Under the pieces are notes generated by a model. It was not told the DNA's origin. It worked only from the letters and a program-made list of their open reading frames with translations, and made no database searches. DNA of 64,000 nucleotides, from the NCBI RefSeq assembly GCF_014203545.1, contig NZ_JACHJG010000014.1:42258-106257 (forward strand). The letters are read 5' to 3'. Shown here piece after piece: positions 34,809-43,155 of this stretch. The translations under genes were made by a program, and so were the position numbers. How positions within the stretch are numbered: the first letter of the stretch is position 1; every line of letters starts with the position of its first letter. This stretch comes from Streptomyces netropsis. Its GTDB lineage: Bacteria; Actinomycetota; Actinomycetes; Streptomycetales; Streptomycetaceae.

Positions 34809-34838
34809 CCGCGGCCGTTCCGGACGGAACGGCCGCGG
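34809..34838 (+). terminator. Hairpin terminator after the csbD region
   Basis: CCGCGGCCGTTCC (34809-34821) and GGAACGGCCGCGG (34826-34838) form a perfect 13-bp stem with a GGAC tetraloop, starting 21 bases after the preceding stop. No T-run is present. Confidence 0.8.
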
Positions 34839-34984
34839 CTCGTCGTGACCGCGGGTCCGTACGGGCACGATCAGGACTCGATGACGGCTTTCACGCCCGT
34901 GACCTCCGCACCCGGTACGAGGGCGGTCCTCCGCCGTGCGAGCGGACGCCGCTCGCCGGTCCACGCGGATCCGCCGGAGGGGCT

Positions 34985-35236
34985 TCAGTGTGCGCTGGTG
35001 GCATACTGCCTTCGCCCAGCGCGGATGGCCTGTCGGTCCTTCTCGCTCGTCGCGCCCCATACCCCGTATTCCTGACCGGAGTTCATGGCCCATCGCAGGC
35101 ACTGTTCCATGACAGGGCAGCGCCGGCACACGGATTTGGCGTCTTCGGTCTGCGTGACGGCAGGGCCCGTGGTGCCGACGGGGAAGAACAGGTCGGGGTC
35201 CTCTTCCCGGCAGGCGGCGTCTTGTCGCCAGTTCAC
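34985..35236 (-). CDS. WhiB-like [4Fe-4S] transcription factor
   Basis: An 83-residue Wbl protein. The four cluster ligands are Cys9, Cys37, Cys40 and Cys46 (DAACREEDPDLFF, then VCRRCPVMEQC). The turn motif is GVWGA (58-62) rather than the usual GVWGG, followed by a basic C-terminal helix (KDRQAIRAGRRQ). Sequence is closest to WblE/WhiB1-type proteins, essential or stress-responsive regulators that bind the primary sigma factor. The GTG start (35236) follows a GAGGGAG ribosome site and gives the usual length; the frame continues upstream but is not family-like there. Confidence 0.92.
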   Translation of the reverse strand: MNWRQDAACREEDPDLFFPVGTTGPAVTQTEDAKSVCRRCPVMEQCLRWAMNSGQEYGVWGATSEKDRQAIRAGRRQYATSAH

Positions 35237-35337
35237 GTGGCAACTCCCTCTGTCGCGATCGGATCGGCTCTCTCTCCGCGTTGCCGGGAAGAGACGGCGT
35301 ATTCCTGATCCCGGCGACGGGCTGGGACTTCCGCGCG

Positions 35338-35772
35338 TCAGCCGTCCAGCAGGCGGCTCACCACCCTGCCGAAGACCAGCCGGCCGGACCAGGAGACGAG
35401 CGGATCGAACAGCCGCGGCAGCCCGCGGACACGCAGGTCCTCCTCCCAGACGACCCACGACCCCGCACCGTGCGCGCGCACCTCCAGCTCGGCCCAGCCG
35501 GTGACCACCGAACCCCGCTTCTCCAGACGGCAGCGACCGGGGGCGGTGGCGGAGGGCGGCTGCCAGCGCACGACGTCCATGCAGTCGTCGAAGGCGACGC
35601 GCCCGATCCCCGTCCTGGCCACGATCCTCGTCCCCACACCGGGCGGGTGCGGCGTCGGCACGACGATCCGGGTGAGCGGGACATGCGCCGCGTGGGCCTC
35701 CCAGTGGGTGAGCCGTTGCCACGCGGCACCCACGGGCAACCGTGACGGGCGTTCGATCAGGAACGGGGCCAT
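35338..35772 (-). CDS. SRPBCC-fold protein
   Basis: A 144-residue protein with the helix-grip (polyketide-cyclase/START-like) pattern. It begins APFLIERPSRLPVGAAWQRL, has strand-forming stretches RIVVPTPHPPGVGTRIVART and AELEVRAHGAGSWVVWEEDL, and ends in the long amphipathic helix LVSWSGRLVFGRVVSRLL. Family members bind hydrophobic ligands in a central cavity. The ligand and partner are unknown. It is followed by another gene on the same strand 40 bases upstream, possibly one transcript. Confidence 0.8.
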   Translation of the reverse strand: MAPFLIERPSRLPVGAAWQRLTHWEAHAAHVPLTRIVVPTPHPPGVGTRIVARTGIGRVAFDDCMDVVRWQPPSATAPGRCRLEKRGSVVTGWAELEVRAHGAGSWVVWEEDLRVRGLPRLFDPLVSWSGRLVFGRVVSRLLDG

Positions 35773-35812
35773 GACGGCATCGTAGGCGGCGACGCGGCGT
35801 GGGGCGGCCGCG

Positions 35813-36391
35813 TCAGCCGACGACGGACTCCACCACGACCGCGACCGTCAGCAGCACCAGGAAGAAAGCCACCACGCCCGCGCAGCCACCGAGCAACACC
35901 GTGCGTGCCCGCACCGGCCGCCCCTCGGCGGCGCGGCGCCGGGCGAGACGGGCCAGCAGGCCCGCGGGGACGATCAGAGCCGTCACCGCGAGCCACCACC
36001 AGAGGTAGACCGGGGGAGCCGCCACGCCCCCGCGGCACCCCGCCCACAGCCCCACGACGGCGATCGCGGCCGCCGAGACCGCCGAGGCCACGGCCGGTAT
36101 CCACCACCAGGCCCCCGCTCCGCCCCACCACACGCCTGCCCGGCGCGCCAGTGCGACGGTGGGCATCACCAGAGTCAGCGCGAGGACCAGGGCCACGCCG
36201 GCCACGACCGGGAGAAGGAAGGGCAGCACCACGACGGCCAGGGCGCCGCTGTCGTCTTCGGGGCCGGGGTGGGTCACCCCCCAGGACCACAGGGCGGCGG
36301 CCGCGAACGCCATCTCGACCATCAGCGCCGAGACCGTCACCGTGAGCCCGGACGACGGCCGTCTGTCGCTGTCTGCTGTCACTGTCTGCAC
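35813..36391 (-). CDS. Integral membrane protein of unknown function
   Basis: A 192-residue protein with about four or five transmembrane segments: VSALMVEMAFAAAALWSW, LAVVVLPFLLPVVAGVALVL, WWIPAVASAVSAAAIAVVGL, VYLWWWLAVTALIVPAGLLA and VLLGGCAGVVAFFLVLLTVA. The last connecting loop is basic (ARRRAAEGRPVRAR), suggesting a cytoplasmic side. It resembles DUF-type actinobacterial membrane proteins but I cannot name a function. A promoter must lie in the 249-base spacer shared with the methyltransferase leader. Confidence 0.75.
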   Translation of the reverse strand: MQTVTADSDRRPSSGLTVTVSALMVEMAFAAAALWSWGVTHPGPEDDSGALAVVVLPFLLPVVAGVALVLALTLVMPTVALARRAGVWWGGAGAWWWIPAVASAVSAAAIAVVGLWAGCRGGVAAPPVYLWWWLAVTALIVPAGLLARLARRRAAEGRPVRARTVLLGGCAGVVAFFLVLLTVAVVVESVVG

Positions 36392-36540
36392 GCCCTGATC
36401 ATCCTCCGCCCCCTTCCGCGCAGGTGCGGGGGCCGCGGCGCGATGATTCGATGTCAGCGTCGGGACGAGGTGTTCGCCTCCAGGAGTGGATCATGTAGTG
36501 TTGCCAACTCCATTACGGAACGACCCAGGAGGTGAGACCC

Positions 36541-36603
36541 ATTACCGCTGTAGCAGGCTGGGTGCTCTCATCTCACGGCTGTACGGTCCACTTGACACAG
36601 TGA
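36541..36603 (+). CDS. Candidate leader peptide upstream of the PrmC-like methyltransferase
   Basis: A 20-residue frame (ITAVAGWVLSSHGCTVHLTQ) ends at TGA 36601-36603, 37 bases before the methyltransferase ATG. It is preceded by an excellent AGGAGGTGA ribosome site (36528-36536). With that spacing the start would be the rare ATT 36541; the only other in-frame start is GTG 36532, which overlaps the ribosome site. The stop is in the weak TGAC context. The peptide lies inside the stem-loops that hide the next ribosome site, the arrangement of a translational attenuator. Translation is inferred, not proven. Confidence 0.45.
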   Translation: MTAVAGWVLSSHGCTVHLTQ

Positions 36604-36634
36604 CCGCGAGAGCGCCCTTCGGTATCCCGAAAGG
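36560..36634 (+). promoter_or_regulatory. Putative translational attenuator of the PrmC-like methyltransferase gene
   Basis: Three nested or adjacent structures are visible. GGGTGCTCTC (36560-36569) pairs with GAGAGCGCCC (36608-36617) with one G-U pair. Inside, CGGT-C-CACT pairs with AGTG-ACCG around TGACAC (36584-36606). Next, CCTTCGG (36616-36622) pairs with CCG-A-AAGG (36627-36634), burying the AAAGG ribosome site that sits 6 bases before ATG 36641. The outer stem shares bases 36616-36617 with this hairpin, so they compete at the edge. A ribosome paused on the leader frame could shift the fold, as in erm-type control. Confidence 0.5.
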
Positions 36635-36640
36635 CTTCCC

Positions 36641-37516
36641 ATGTCGGTTTCCCCGTCATCGCTCTCCCCTCTCTCCGGTCGTTCTGATCTTTCCCGATCC
36701 GTCATCGTCACCAGGCTCCGGGCCGTCGGCTGTGTCTTCGCCGAGGACGAGGCGGAGCTGCTCCTCTCCACGGCACGTACCCCCGCCGACCTCGCCGCCA
36801 TGGTGGACCGACGGGTCGCCGGTCTTCCCCTCGAACACGTCCTCGGCTGGGCGGAGTTCCACGGCCTGCGCATAGCCGTCGACCCCGGAGTCTTCGTACC
36901 CCGCCGTCGCACCGAGTTCCTCGTCGGACAAGCCGTCGCCCTCGCCCGGCAGGCCACGGCCACCGCCGCTCGGACCGCCCGAGCCGTCGTCGTCGACCTG
37001 TGCTGCGGCTCGGGGGCCGTGGGCGCCGCGCTGGGCGCGGCCCTGGACCGGATCGAGTTGCACGCCGCCGACATCGACCCCGTCGCGGTGCGCTGTGCCC
37101 GCGGCAACCTCGCCCCGGCCGGCGGCCGGGTCTACGAAGGCGACCTCTACGAACCGCTGCCCCTCACCCTGCGGGGCCGCATCGACGTCCTCGTCGCCAA
37201 CGCGCCCTACGTACCCACCGAGGCGATCGGACTGCTGCCCCCGGAGGCCCGCCTGTACGAGCCCCTGGTTTCGCTCGACGGCGGCGCGGACGGGCTGGAC
37301 GTCCAGCGGCGGGTGACCGCCGCGGCACCGCAGTGGCTGGCACCGGGCGGCCATCTGCTGGTCGAGACGAGCGAGCGTCAGGCCTCGAGGACCGTCGAGG
37401 CCTTCGCCGCCAACGGGCTGATCCCGCGCGTGGTCAGCTGTGACGACCTGAACGCCACCGTCGTCATCGGAACCAGGCCCGCCGTCGCGCCCGCGAGGGA
37501 GCGGCACGGCCGGTAG
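36641..37516 (+). CDS. PrmC/HemK-family protein-(glutamine-N5) methyltransferase-like protein
   Basis: A 291-residue SAM-dependent methyltransferase. The SAM-binding motif VVVDLCCGSGAVGAALG is at 116-132 and the acidic strand HAADIDPVAVRCA at 141-153. The catalytic loop is NAPY (187-190), replacing the usual NPPY of PrmC, which methylates the GGQ glutamine of release factors. LPLEHVLGWAEFHGLRIAVD and GVFVPRRRTEFLV are typical of this PrmC-related branch. It is probably a paralogue of the housekeeping prmC, with an unknown glutamine or other substrate. Its ribosome site is buried in a hairpin behind a possible leader peptide, which suggests translation-sensitive regulation. Confidence 0.87.
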   Translation: MSVSPSSLSPLSGRSDLSRSVIVTRLRAVGCVFAEDEAELLLSTARTPADLAAMVDRRVAGLPLEHVLGWAEFHGLRIAVDPGVFVPRRRTEFLVGQAVALARQATATAARTARAVVVDLCCGSGAVGAALGAALDRIELHAADIDPVAVRCARGNLAPAGGRVYEGDLYEPLPLTLRGRIDVLVANAPYVPTEAIGLLPPEARLYEPLVSLDGGADGLDVQRRVTAAAPQWLAPGGHLLVETSERQASRTVEAFAANGLIPRVVSCDDLNATVVIGTRPAVAPARERHGR

Positions 37517-37550
37517 AACCCGCGGGAGCCGCCTCGCCCCGGCCGTTAGG

Positions 37551-39050
37551 CTACCGGGGCGGGGCGGCCAAGTCCTGCCGAACCACAGCGGGTTGAGCGC
37601 CATGAGTCCCCCTGCCCGCCCTCAGATACCAGCGCAGCAGGTCCACCACCCTGCCGCCCAGGACGGGTTCGGCCCGGTCGATCAGCGTGTCCAGGTGCGT
37701 GCGCTCGCCGGTGGAGAGGGCGGCGTACACCGACGCCGCGTCGGCGGGGTCCCACCGTGGCACGGCGGCGCGGGCCCGGCCGCGCAGCCCCGGCTCCGGG
37801 TCGTCCAGCAGGCTCAGGTGACAGCGCAGCCGGACCGTGCTGCGGTGCCCCGACAGCAGACGGTAGGCGGCGGTCCGCGCATGCCGGGGACGGTCGACGG
37901 CCAGACGCTCCCACAGCCACGCTTCGGGGAGCTCCGCGGCGTACGGTACGAGCGCGACGGACACCTCGCGCACCACGGACGCCGACGGGTCGTCCAGCAG
38001 GGGGCGCAGCCACGTGGGCTCCGCCGCACCCAGCGTGCGCAGCCCGCCGACCGCGCGGGCCCGCACCGGACCGCTCGGATGCGCCAGCAAGGGGCGCAGC
38101 AGGTCGGCGTCCGCCCGGGTGCCGCACTCGCCCAGCCCGGCGACCGCCCCGGGCGAGACGGCCGCGGCCGGGCCGGCGCACGCCTTCCGGTAGTGCGGCA
38201 GCGGGTCCTGGCCGTTCCGGCGCAGAACCCACCGCGCGCAGGCGCGGACGATGCCCGAGCGGTCGACGAGGAACGCCGTGGCCTCCTCGGCGCGTCCGGT
38301 CCGGCCCAGCGCCGTCACCCCCGCCGCACGCACCCGCGAGTGGCGGGAGCCCAACAACAGCCGGAGGACCTCGTCGTGCCGCCCGTCCCCGACGCGGGCG
38401 AGGGCAGCGTCGGCGCACATGTCCTGGACGACCACGTCGTCGTCGGTGGCCGCGAGGCGGGCGAGACGGGCGGGGGAGAAGCGGTCCCGGCCGATCGCGA
38501 TCCGGTGCGCGAGGCGCCGGGTGGCCCGGTCCCGGCTGCCCAGCAGGGCGTCGGTCAGCTCGTCGTCCGCCTGCCGCAGGGTCTCCACGACGAGCTCCTG
38601 GGCGTACTCGCCGTGCCGGCGCCGTGCCGTGCGCAGCACGACCGCGGTCACGGTGGCCAGGGTCGTCGGATCCGCCTCGGCCAGAGCCGCGCGCAGCAAC
38701 TCCCGGGCCTGTGCGCGGACCGGGACGACCCAGTCCGCGCAGCGCACGGCGACGAGCGGCAGCAGCGCCGGGACGGCCGCGCCGCTCACCAGGGCGGCCT
38801 GCCGTATCCGGCCGTCGGGGTGGCACAGGGCCACGGCGAGCGACGGTTCGTTCGCGGGCGGCTCGCCCGCGCGTACCCACGCCATGGAGGGCAGCGTGTC
38901 CGACCAGTACCAGGACCGCCGCCGTATCCCGAGGTCGAGCGCGATCCAGTGCTCGGCGTCCCCGGCGTCGAGAAGCGTCTCCAGCGAGGCTGCACTCCCT
39001 CGGCGGACGGCGTCGACCGCCTTCCGGGCCGGCTCGTCGTGCTTGTTCAC
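37551..39050 (-). CDS. HEAT-repeat protein
   Basis: A 499-residue, Ala/Leu/Arg-rich, all-helical protein built of HEAT-like repeats. Recurring units such as SRHSRVRAAGVTALGRTG, SGPVRARAVGGLRTLG and SASVVREVSVALVPYA are spaced about 30-35 residues apart from about residue 60 to 450. Such solenoids act as protein-binding scaffolds. No catalytic motif is visible. The GTG at 39050 has a GGAGAG ribosome site. It is convergent with the PrmC-like gene and head-to-head, with no gap, with the small gene at 39051. Confidence 0.78.
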   Translation of the reverse strand: MNKHDEPARKAVDAVRRGSAASLETLLDAGDAEHWIALDLGIRRRSWYWSDTLPSMAWVRAGEPPANEPSLAVALCHPDGRIRQAALVSGAAVPALLPLVAVRCADWVVPVRAQARELLRAALAEADPTTLATVTAVVLRTARRRHGEYAQELVVETLRQADDELTDALLGSRDRATRRLAHRIAIGRDRFSPARLARLAATDDDVVVQDMCADAALARVGDGRHDEVLRLLLGSRHSRVRAAGVTALGRTGRAEEATAFLVDRSGIVRACARWVLRRNGQDPLPHYRKACAGPAAAVSPGAVAGLGECGTRADADLLRPLLAHPSGPVRARAVGGLRTLGAAEPTWLRPLLDDPSASVVREVSVALVPYAAELPEAWLWERLAVDRPRHARTAAYRLLSGHRSTVRLRCHLSLLDDPEPGLRGRARAAVPRWDPADAASVYAALSTGERTHLDTLIDRAEPVLGGRVVDLLRWYLRAGRGTHGAQPAVVRQDLAAPPR

Positions 39051-39356
39051 GTGGTGTCTCTCCGCCCGGGTCGTGCGATCCTGGGCTCGGCGGCCCGGCT
39101 GTACGCATGGGGAGTCGGCTTCCTGGCCCCGGGCATCGTGTGGTGGCCGACCGCCGTGCTCGGCGCGGCCGCCCTCGTCACCGCGTCGCGCCGCGGGCCG
39201 GGAGCGGACACCGCCCTCGCCGAACTCGTCGAATCCACCGTCGACCTGCACCTGCACCTGCGCGGACGTGCGGCCGAACTCGGCATCGACTGCGCGCGCC
39301 CGCCGACCCGAGCCGTGGGGGCGGCCGTGACCCGCGCCCTGCGACAGGCCGCCTGA
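39051..39356 (+). CDS. Small membrane-anchored protein of unknown function
   Basis: A 101-residue protein with one hydrophobic hairpin or transmembrane region (LYAWGVGFLAPGIVWWPTAV followed by LGAAALVTA, about 15-45) and a charged, helical C-terminal half (ALAELVESTVDLHLHLRG, then an Ala/Arg tail). Third-position GC bias supports this frame. The start is uncertain: GTG 39051 abuts the divergent HEAT gene's GTG and leaves no ribosome site, so translation may be leaderless. GTG 39138 would remove most of the hydrophobic part. Confidence 0.6.
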   Translation: MVSLRPGRAILGSAARLYAWGVGFLAPGIVWWPTAVLGAAALVTASRRGPGADTALAELVESTVDLHLHLRGRAAELGIDCARPPTRAVGAAVTRALRQAA

Positions 39357-39378
39357 ACACCGGCCCGGGCGGCGGGGC

Positions 39379-41271
39379 TCAGCGGCGCGGGCGGCGCCGC
39401 CAGGCGCCGACCAACTGGCTGCCGACGTAGAGCGCGGAGACGGTCGCGAGCAACGGCCGGAGGAACATCACGTCGTCCGACATCCAGCCCCAGGCCGCCA
39501 TCATGACGCAGAGCGGCAGGAACAGCAGACGCAGCGTCCACCAGTGCCAGGGCTTGCGTACGGTGTAGACCCGATGGGGTCCCTGTCCGTCGGCGGCGGT
39601 GGCCTTCTCCCAGTCGCCCATCGCCCCGGGGCGGGTGAGGATCCGGGCGTCGGGCAGCTCCGTGAGGACCTCGGCGCGGGTTCCGAAGGCCGCGGGCAGG
39701 GGCGGCATGCGCAGCGCCGCGACGAGGTCCGCCTGTCGGCGCGGGGCGTCGTCGGAGCCGCGCAGCAGGGCGATGAGCGGGCGGATGTCGGCGATGTCGT
39801 ACACGCCGGCCACCGCCTGGGCCGTGGCCGTCACCTCGTCGAGGCCGGGCACGGGGGCGGCCGGATCCCACTGGTGCTCGGCCAGTCGCTTGCCCTGGTG
39901 CACCAGGGTGAAGCCGTGCCGGTCACCCGACCGGTGGAGTATCAGGGCGGGCCACCGCTCCCGGGTGGTGAAGGTGCCCGCCGCGGTGACGAGCCGGTCC
40001 CGGGTGTGCAGGGAGCCGCGGCGCGCGTGGTCGGGGTGGAGCGCCATCTCGACCAGGGTGTGCCAGCCGTTGGCGGCCGTGGCCACGCGCAGCGGCGGCC
40101 CCGAGGTGAGGGTCGCCTCGGCGACCGTGTCCAGGGTCGCGGCGACGACGGCGAGGGAGCAGTGTTCCGCCGACGGGTACGGCTCGCCCGCAGCCGTTGC
40201 CTCGGCCGGACCGGGGACGGGCAGCGGGGCAGGCCGCGGGGGACGGCCGAAGAGCGGGGTGTTCCCCGCGACCTGCATCCGTACTCCGGTGCGGTATTCC
40301 AGGAACTCCTGGCGCGGGTCCCCCACATAGGCCCAGGGGAATCGGGTGGCGTGCACGCCGATGGCCCGGAACTGTTCGAGCGACTCCGCCCAGCGGCCGG
40401 AGTTGGCCAGCATCAGGGCGAGGTGGTTGCGCACGTCGGCGACCTCCGGGTCGCCCGCCTCGTAGTGCGCGACCATGTCGAGGGCGCGCTGGATCGCGGC
40501 ATCGATCCGGGCCGGGTCGATCGGCCCGTCCGCGACGGCGGAGGCCACGATGACGTACTCGACGGCCGCCTGGAGCGGCAGCGATTGCACCTTGGACGGG
40601 GGCAGCGCCTGATCGGCGGCGCGTTCCGCGAAGGCGAACATCTCCTCGTGCGAGCCGTACCACTTGTCGCACAGGTACTGCAGGGCCGTCGCGTGGCAGC
40701 CGAAGTGATGCGGGGAGCGGGCGGTGGCCTCTTCCCAGTAGCTGTCGAAGATCTCACGGGGTGCCTGGCAGCCCCGGGCGTGCGTGAGCGCGATGCGCCA
40801 GGGCACCGGGTCGGCGGGGTTGAGCTCGATGGCCGTCCCGATCACCGGGACGGCGTCCTCCAGCAGCGCGAAGAAGCCGCGGAACCGGTCCTCGCTCACG
40901 TCGTCGGCCCGCGCCGAGCTGCGGATCTCCCACGCCTGAAGGATGCACAGGTCCGCCTTCACCAGCATGGCGTCCGGGTCCTCGGGCGCCGCGGACAGCC
41001 AGGCGTCCAGCCAGCCGGGGTTGTGCAGCGCGAAGGAGGCCAGGTCCGAGACGCAGGCGTCGCGGCGCTCCCACTGCATGTCGAGCCGGGTGGTGGCGAG
41101 GAGTTCACGGGCCGCACCGAAGTCACCGGAGGCGGCCGCGACCAACGCGGCGCGCAGCGGCGCGTCCGGGGCGTCGACGACGACGGCCTCGTCGGGCGGC
41201 AGCCCCACGCTCAGGGCGGAGGCATGGCGCGCCATGCGAGGGTAAGTGATCAAGGAACGCGGAGAGAACAT
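39379..41271 (-). CDS. Large protein of unknown function with TPR-like half and C-terminal membrane anchor
   Basis: A 630-residue protein. The N-terminal half (about 30-300) is helical and TPR-like (ALVAAASGDFGAARELLATT, DPDAMLVKADLCILQAWE, NPADPVPWRIALTHARGCQ and YLCDKWYGSHEEMFAFAERA), a pattern seen in bacterial DUF4034-like proteins. The second half (about 370-560) is mixed alpha/beta with no known signature. Two hydrophobic helices near the C-terminus (LRLLFLPLCVMMAAWGWM and LRPLLATVSALYVGSQLVGA) suggest a membrane anchor. The ATG at 41271 has an AGGGA ribosome site; ATG 41235 is possible. It stands alone between a convergent gene pair. Confidence 0.72.
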   Translation of the reverse strand: MFSPRSLITYPRMARHASALSVGLPPDEAVVVDAPDAPLRAALVAAASGDFGAARELLATTRLDMQWERRDACVSDLASFALHNPGWLDAWLSAAPEDPDAMLVKADLCILQAWEIRSSARADDVSEDRFRGFFALLEDAVPVIGTAIELNPADPVPWRIALTHARGCQAPREIFDSYWEEATARSPHHFGCHATALQYLCDKWYGSHEEMFAFAERAADQALPPSKVQSLPLQAAVEYVIVASAVADGPIDPARIDAAIQRALDMVAHYEAGDPEVADVRNHLALMLANSGRWAESLEQFRAIGVHATRFPWAYVGDPRQEFLEYRTGVRMQVAGNTPLFGRPPRPAPLPVPGPAEATAAGEPYPSAEHCSLAVVAATLDTVAEATLTSGPPLRVATAANGWHTLVEMALHPDHARRGSLHTRDRLVTAAGTFTTRERWPALILHRSGDRHGFTLVHQGKRLAEHQWDPAAPVPGLDEVTATAQAVAGVYDIADIRPLIALLRGSDDAPRRQADLVAALRMPPLPAAFGTRAEVLTELPDARILTRPGAMGDWEKATAADGQGPHRVYTVRKPWHWWTLRLLFLPLCVMMAAWGWMSDDVMFLRPLLATVSALYVGSQLVGAWRRRPRR

Positions 41272-41507
41272 AGGTTCCCTATTAAAGGACGTATTCCCGC
41301 ATTCGCCGAATCAAATAGGACCGGCCCGGGGGCCCGGTGGCTCCGGGGCGACGGCTGCGGACCGGCCCCACCCGGTCGTCGGACGGGCCCGCGGACGCGC
41401 GCACACCTCGTCAGTTCGCGTGTGCACGGCGTTCCGCGACGCCGGCAGGAAGACACCCGGTGTCGCGCGGACTGCGTTCGGCGGCTCCGGCGGTCCTGCC
41501 GCAGAGG

Positions 41508-43115
41508 TCAGCCCGTGGCCACACCGTCGGCCGGGGTCTGCCGGGCGGGCTCCTCGGGGGTGTGGTCCTCGGCCGGGGCATCGCCGCGCAGTGGGACCTC
41601 CCGGACGAACCAGGCGGCCGCGAAGGCGATCACCGACACGACCGCGGCGCCGACGAGGATGCCGTGCAGCCCACTGGTGACGGCGGCCTGGAAGGCGGCA
41701 CGGACAGGAGCAGCCATGTCCTGCACCAGGGCCGGAGTCACTTCACCGGCTCCGGAGGACGCCCGCTGGGCAGCCTCGGAGCCGAGCTTCCCGGCCAGGC
41801 TCGCTTCCATGCGGCTCGCGTAGACGGCACCGAGCAGCGCAATGCCGAGCGACCCGCCAATGGTGCGCATCAAGGTGACCGTTCCGCTGGCGGCGCCCAT
41901 GTCACGGGGGTCGGCGCTGTTCATCGTGATGAGCATGACGCTCTGCGTCAGCAGACCCATCCCGAGGCCCGTGACGAGGGTGAGCGCGGAAGCCACGGCC
42001 GTGCCGGTGCTCACGTCGAGCAGCAGCAGGAGGAGCGAGCCCACGGTCATGGCGGCGCCACCGAGGATCGGGTAGACGCGGTAGCGGCCGTTGCGGCTGA
42101 CGAGGCGGCCGGTCGTGAGCTGGGCGCCGAGCATGCCGAACATCAGGGGCAGCAGCAGCATGCCGCTGGCCGTCGGGGACGTGCCCTGGACGAACTGCAT
42201 GTACTGCGGAAGGTAGTTCGTCACCGTGAGCATCACCGCCCCGACGAGGAAGCTGAGGATCTGGGCGAGGGTGAAGTTGCGGTTGCCGAACAGCCGGGGC
42301 GGGATGACCGGTTCCTCGGCGCGCCGCTCGGCGTACACGAACCCGGCCAGCGTGAGGACGCTGACGGCGCCCAGGGCGAGGATGACCGGCGAGGACCAGG
42401 CGTAGCTGGTGCCACCCCAGCTGGCGAGCAGCGTCAGCGCCAGGATCCCGGCGGTGAGCAGGCCCGCGCCCGCGTAGTCGATCCGAGCCTTGATCCGCTC
42501 GGTGCGCAGCCGGATCCCGATGCCCACGATCAGCAGGGCGACGGCTCCGATGGGCACGTTCACGTAGAAGGTCCAGCGCCAGCTCAGATGATCGGTGAGA
42601 AAGCCGCCGACCAGCGGGCCGCCGATGAAGGCGACCGGCATCATCGCGCCGATCATCGACTGCAGACGGCCGCTCTCCCTCGGCGGCACCAGAACGCCGA
42701 TGATCGACAGGGCGCCGACCATCAGCCCGCCGGCCCCGACCCCCTGCACGGCGCGGAACGCGATGAGCTGGCCCATGTCCCGCGCGAGCCCGGCGAGCAT
42801 CGAGCCGATCAGGAAAAGCACGATCGCGGTCATGAAGGTGCCCTTGCGACCGTAGAGGTCGCCGAGCTTGCCCCAGATGGGGGTGGTCGCGGCGGTGGTG
42901 AGCAGATAGGCCGTCACCACCCAGGACAGGTGGTTCAGCCCGCCGAGCTCACCCACGATCGTGGGCAGCGCGGTGCCCACGATCAGGCCGTCGAGCATGG
43001 CCAGGAACATGCCGAGCATCAGGCCGAACACGCCGAAATAGATCGACCTGTGGCGTGCCGGCTCTTCGTCCCGCTCCTCTTCCGGCGTCGGACTGTGGAC
43101 GTCGTGGTCGTTCAT
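41508..43115 (-). CDS. DHA2-family (EmrB/QacA-type) MFS multidrug efflux transporter
   Basis: A 535-residue, fourteen-helix drug:H+ antiporter. Motif A is GKLGDLYGRKGTFMTAIVLF (about 82-101) and the family's membrane motif D1-type start FLAMLDGLIVGTALPTIVGE is at about 37-56. FRAVQGVGAGGLMVGALSII and the antiporter motif C-like GPLVGGFLTDHLSWRW follow. It should export hydrophobic drugs or a secondary metabolite. It is divergent from a TetR gene across a 138-base spacer with GTGTAC/GTACAC dyads, the classic arrangement of a repressor controlling its pump. Confidence 0.93.
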   Translation of the reverse strand: MNDHDVHSPTPEEERDEEPARHRSIYFGVFGLMLGMFLAMLDGLIVGTALPTIVGELGGLNHLSWVVTAYLLTTAATTPIWGKLGDLYGRKGTFMTAIVLFLIGSMLAGLARDMGQLIAFRAVQGVGAGGLMVGALSIIGVLVPPRESGRLQSMIGAMMPVAFIGGPLVGGFLTDHLSWRWTFYVNVPIGAVALLIVGIGIRLRTERIKARIDYAGAGLLTAGILALTLLASWGGTSYAWSSPVILALGAVSVLTLAGFVYAERRAEEPVIPPRLFGNRNFTLAQILSFLVGAVMLTVTNYLPQYMQFVQGTSPTASGMLLLPLMFGMLGAQLTTGRLVSRNGRYRVYPILGGAAMTVGSLLLLLLDVSTGTAVASALTLVTGLGMGLLTQSVMLITMNSADPRDMGAASGTVTLMRTIGGSLGIALLGAVYASRMEASLAGKLGSEAAQRASSGAGEVTPALVQDMAAPVRAAFQAAVTSGLHGILVGAAVVSVIAFAAAWFVREVPLRGDAPAEDHTPEEPARQTPADGVATG

Positions 43116-43155
43116 CGCTGATCCCCCTGGCAGTGATGGGTGTGCTGAGGCGGTG

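Noticed and set aside
36592..36628. TTGACA with TATCCC before the PrmC-like gene, as a promoter
   Set aside because: The spacing is about 25 bases, too long for sigma-70-type promoters, and the region is better explained as leader RNA.
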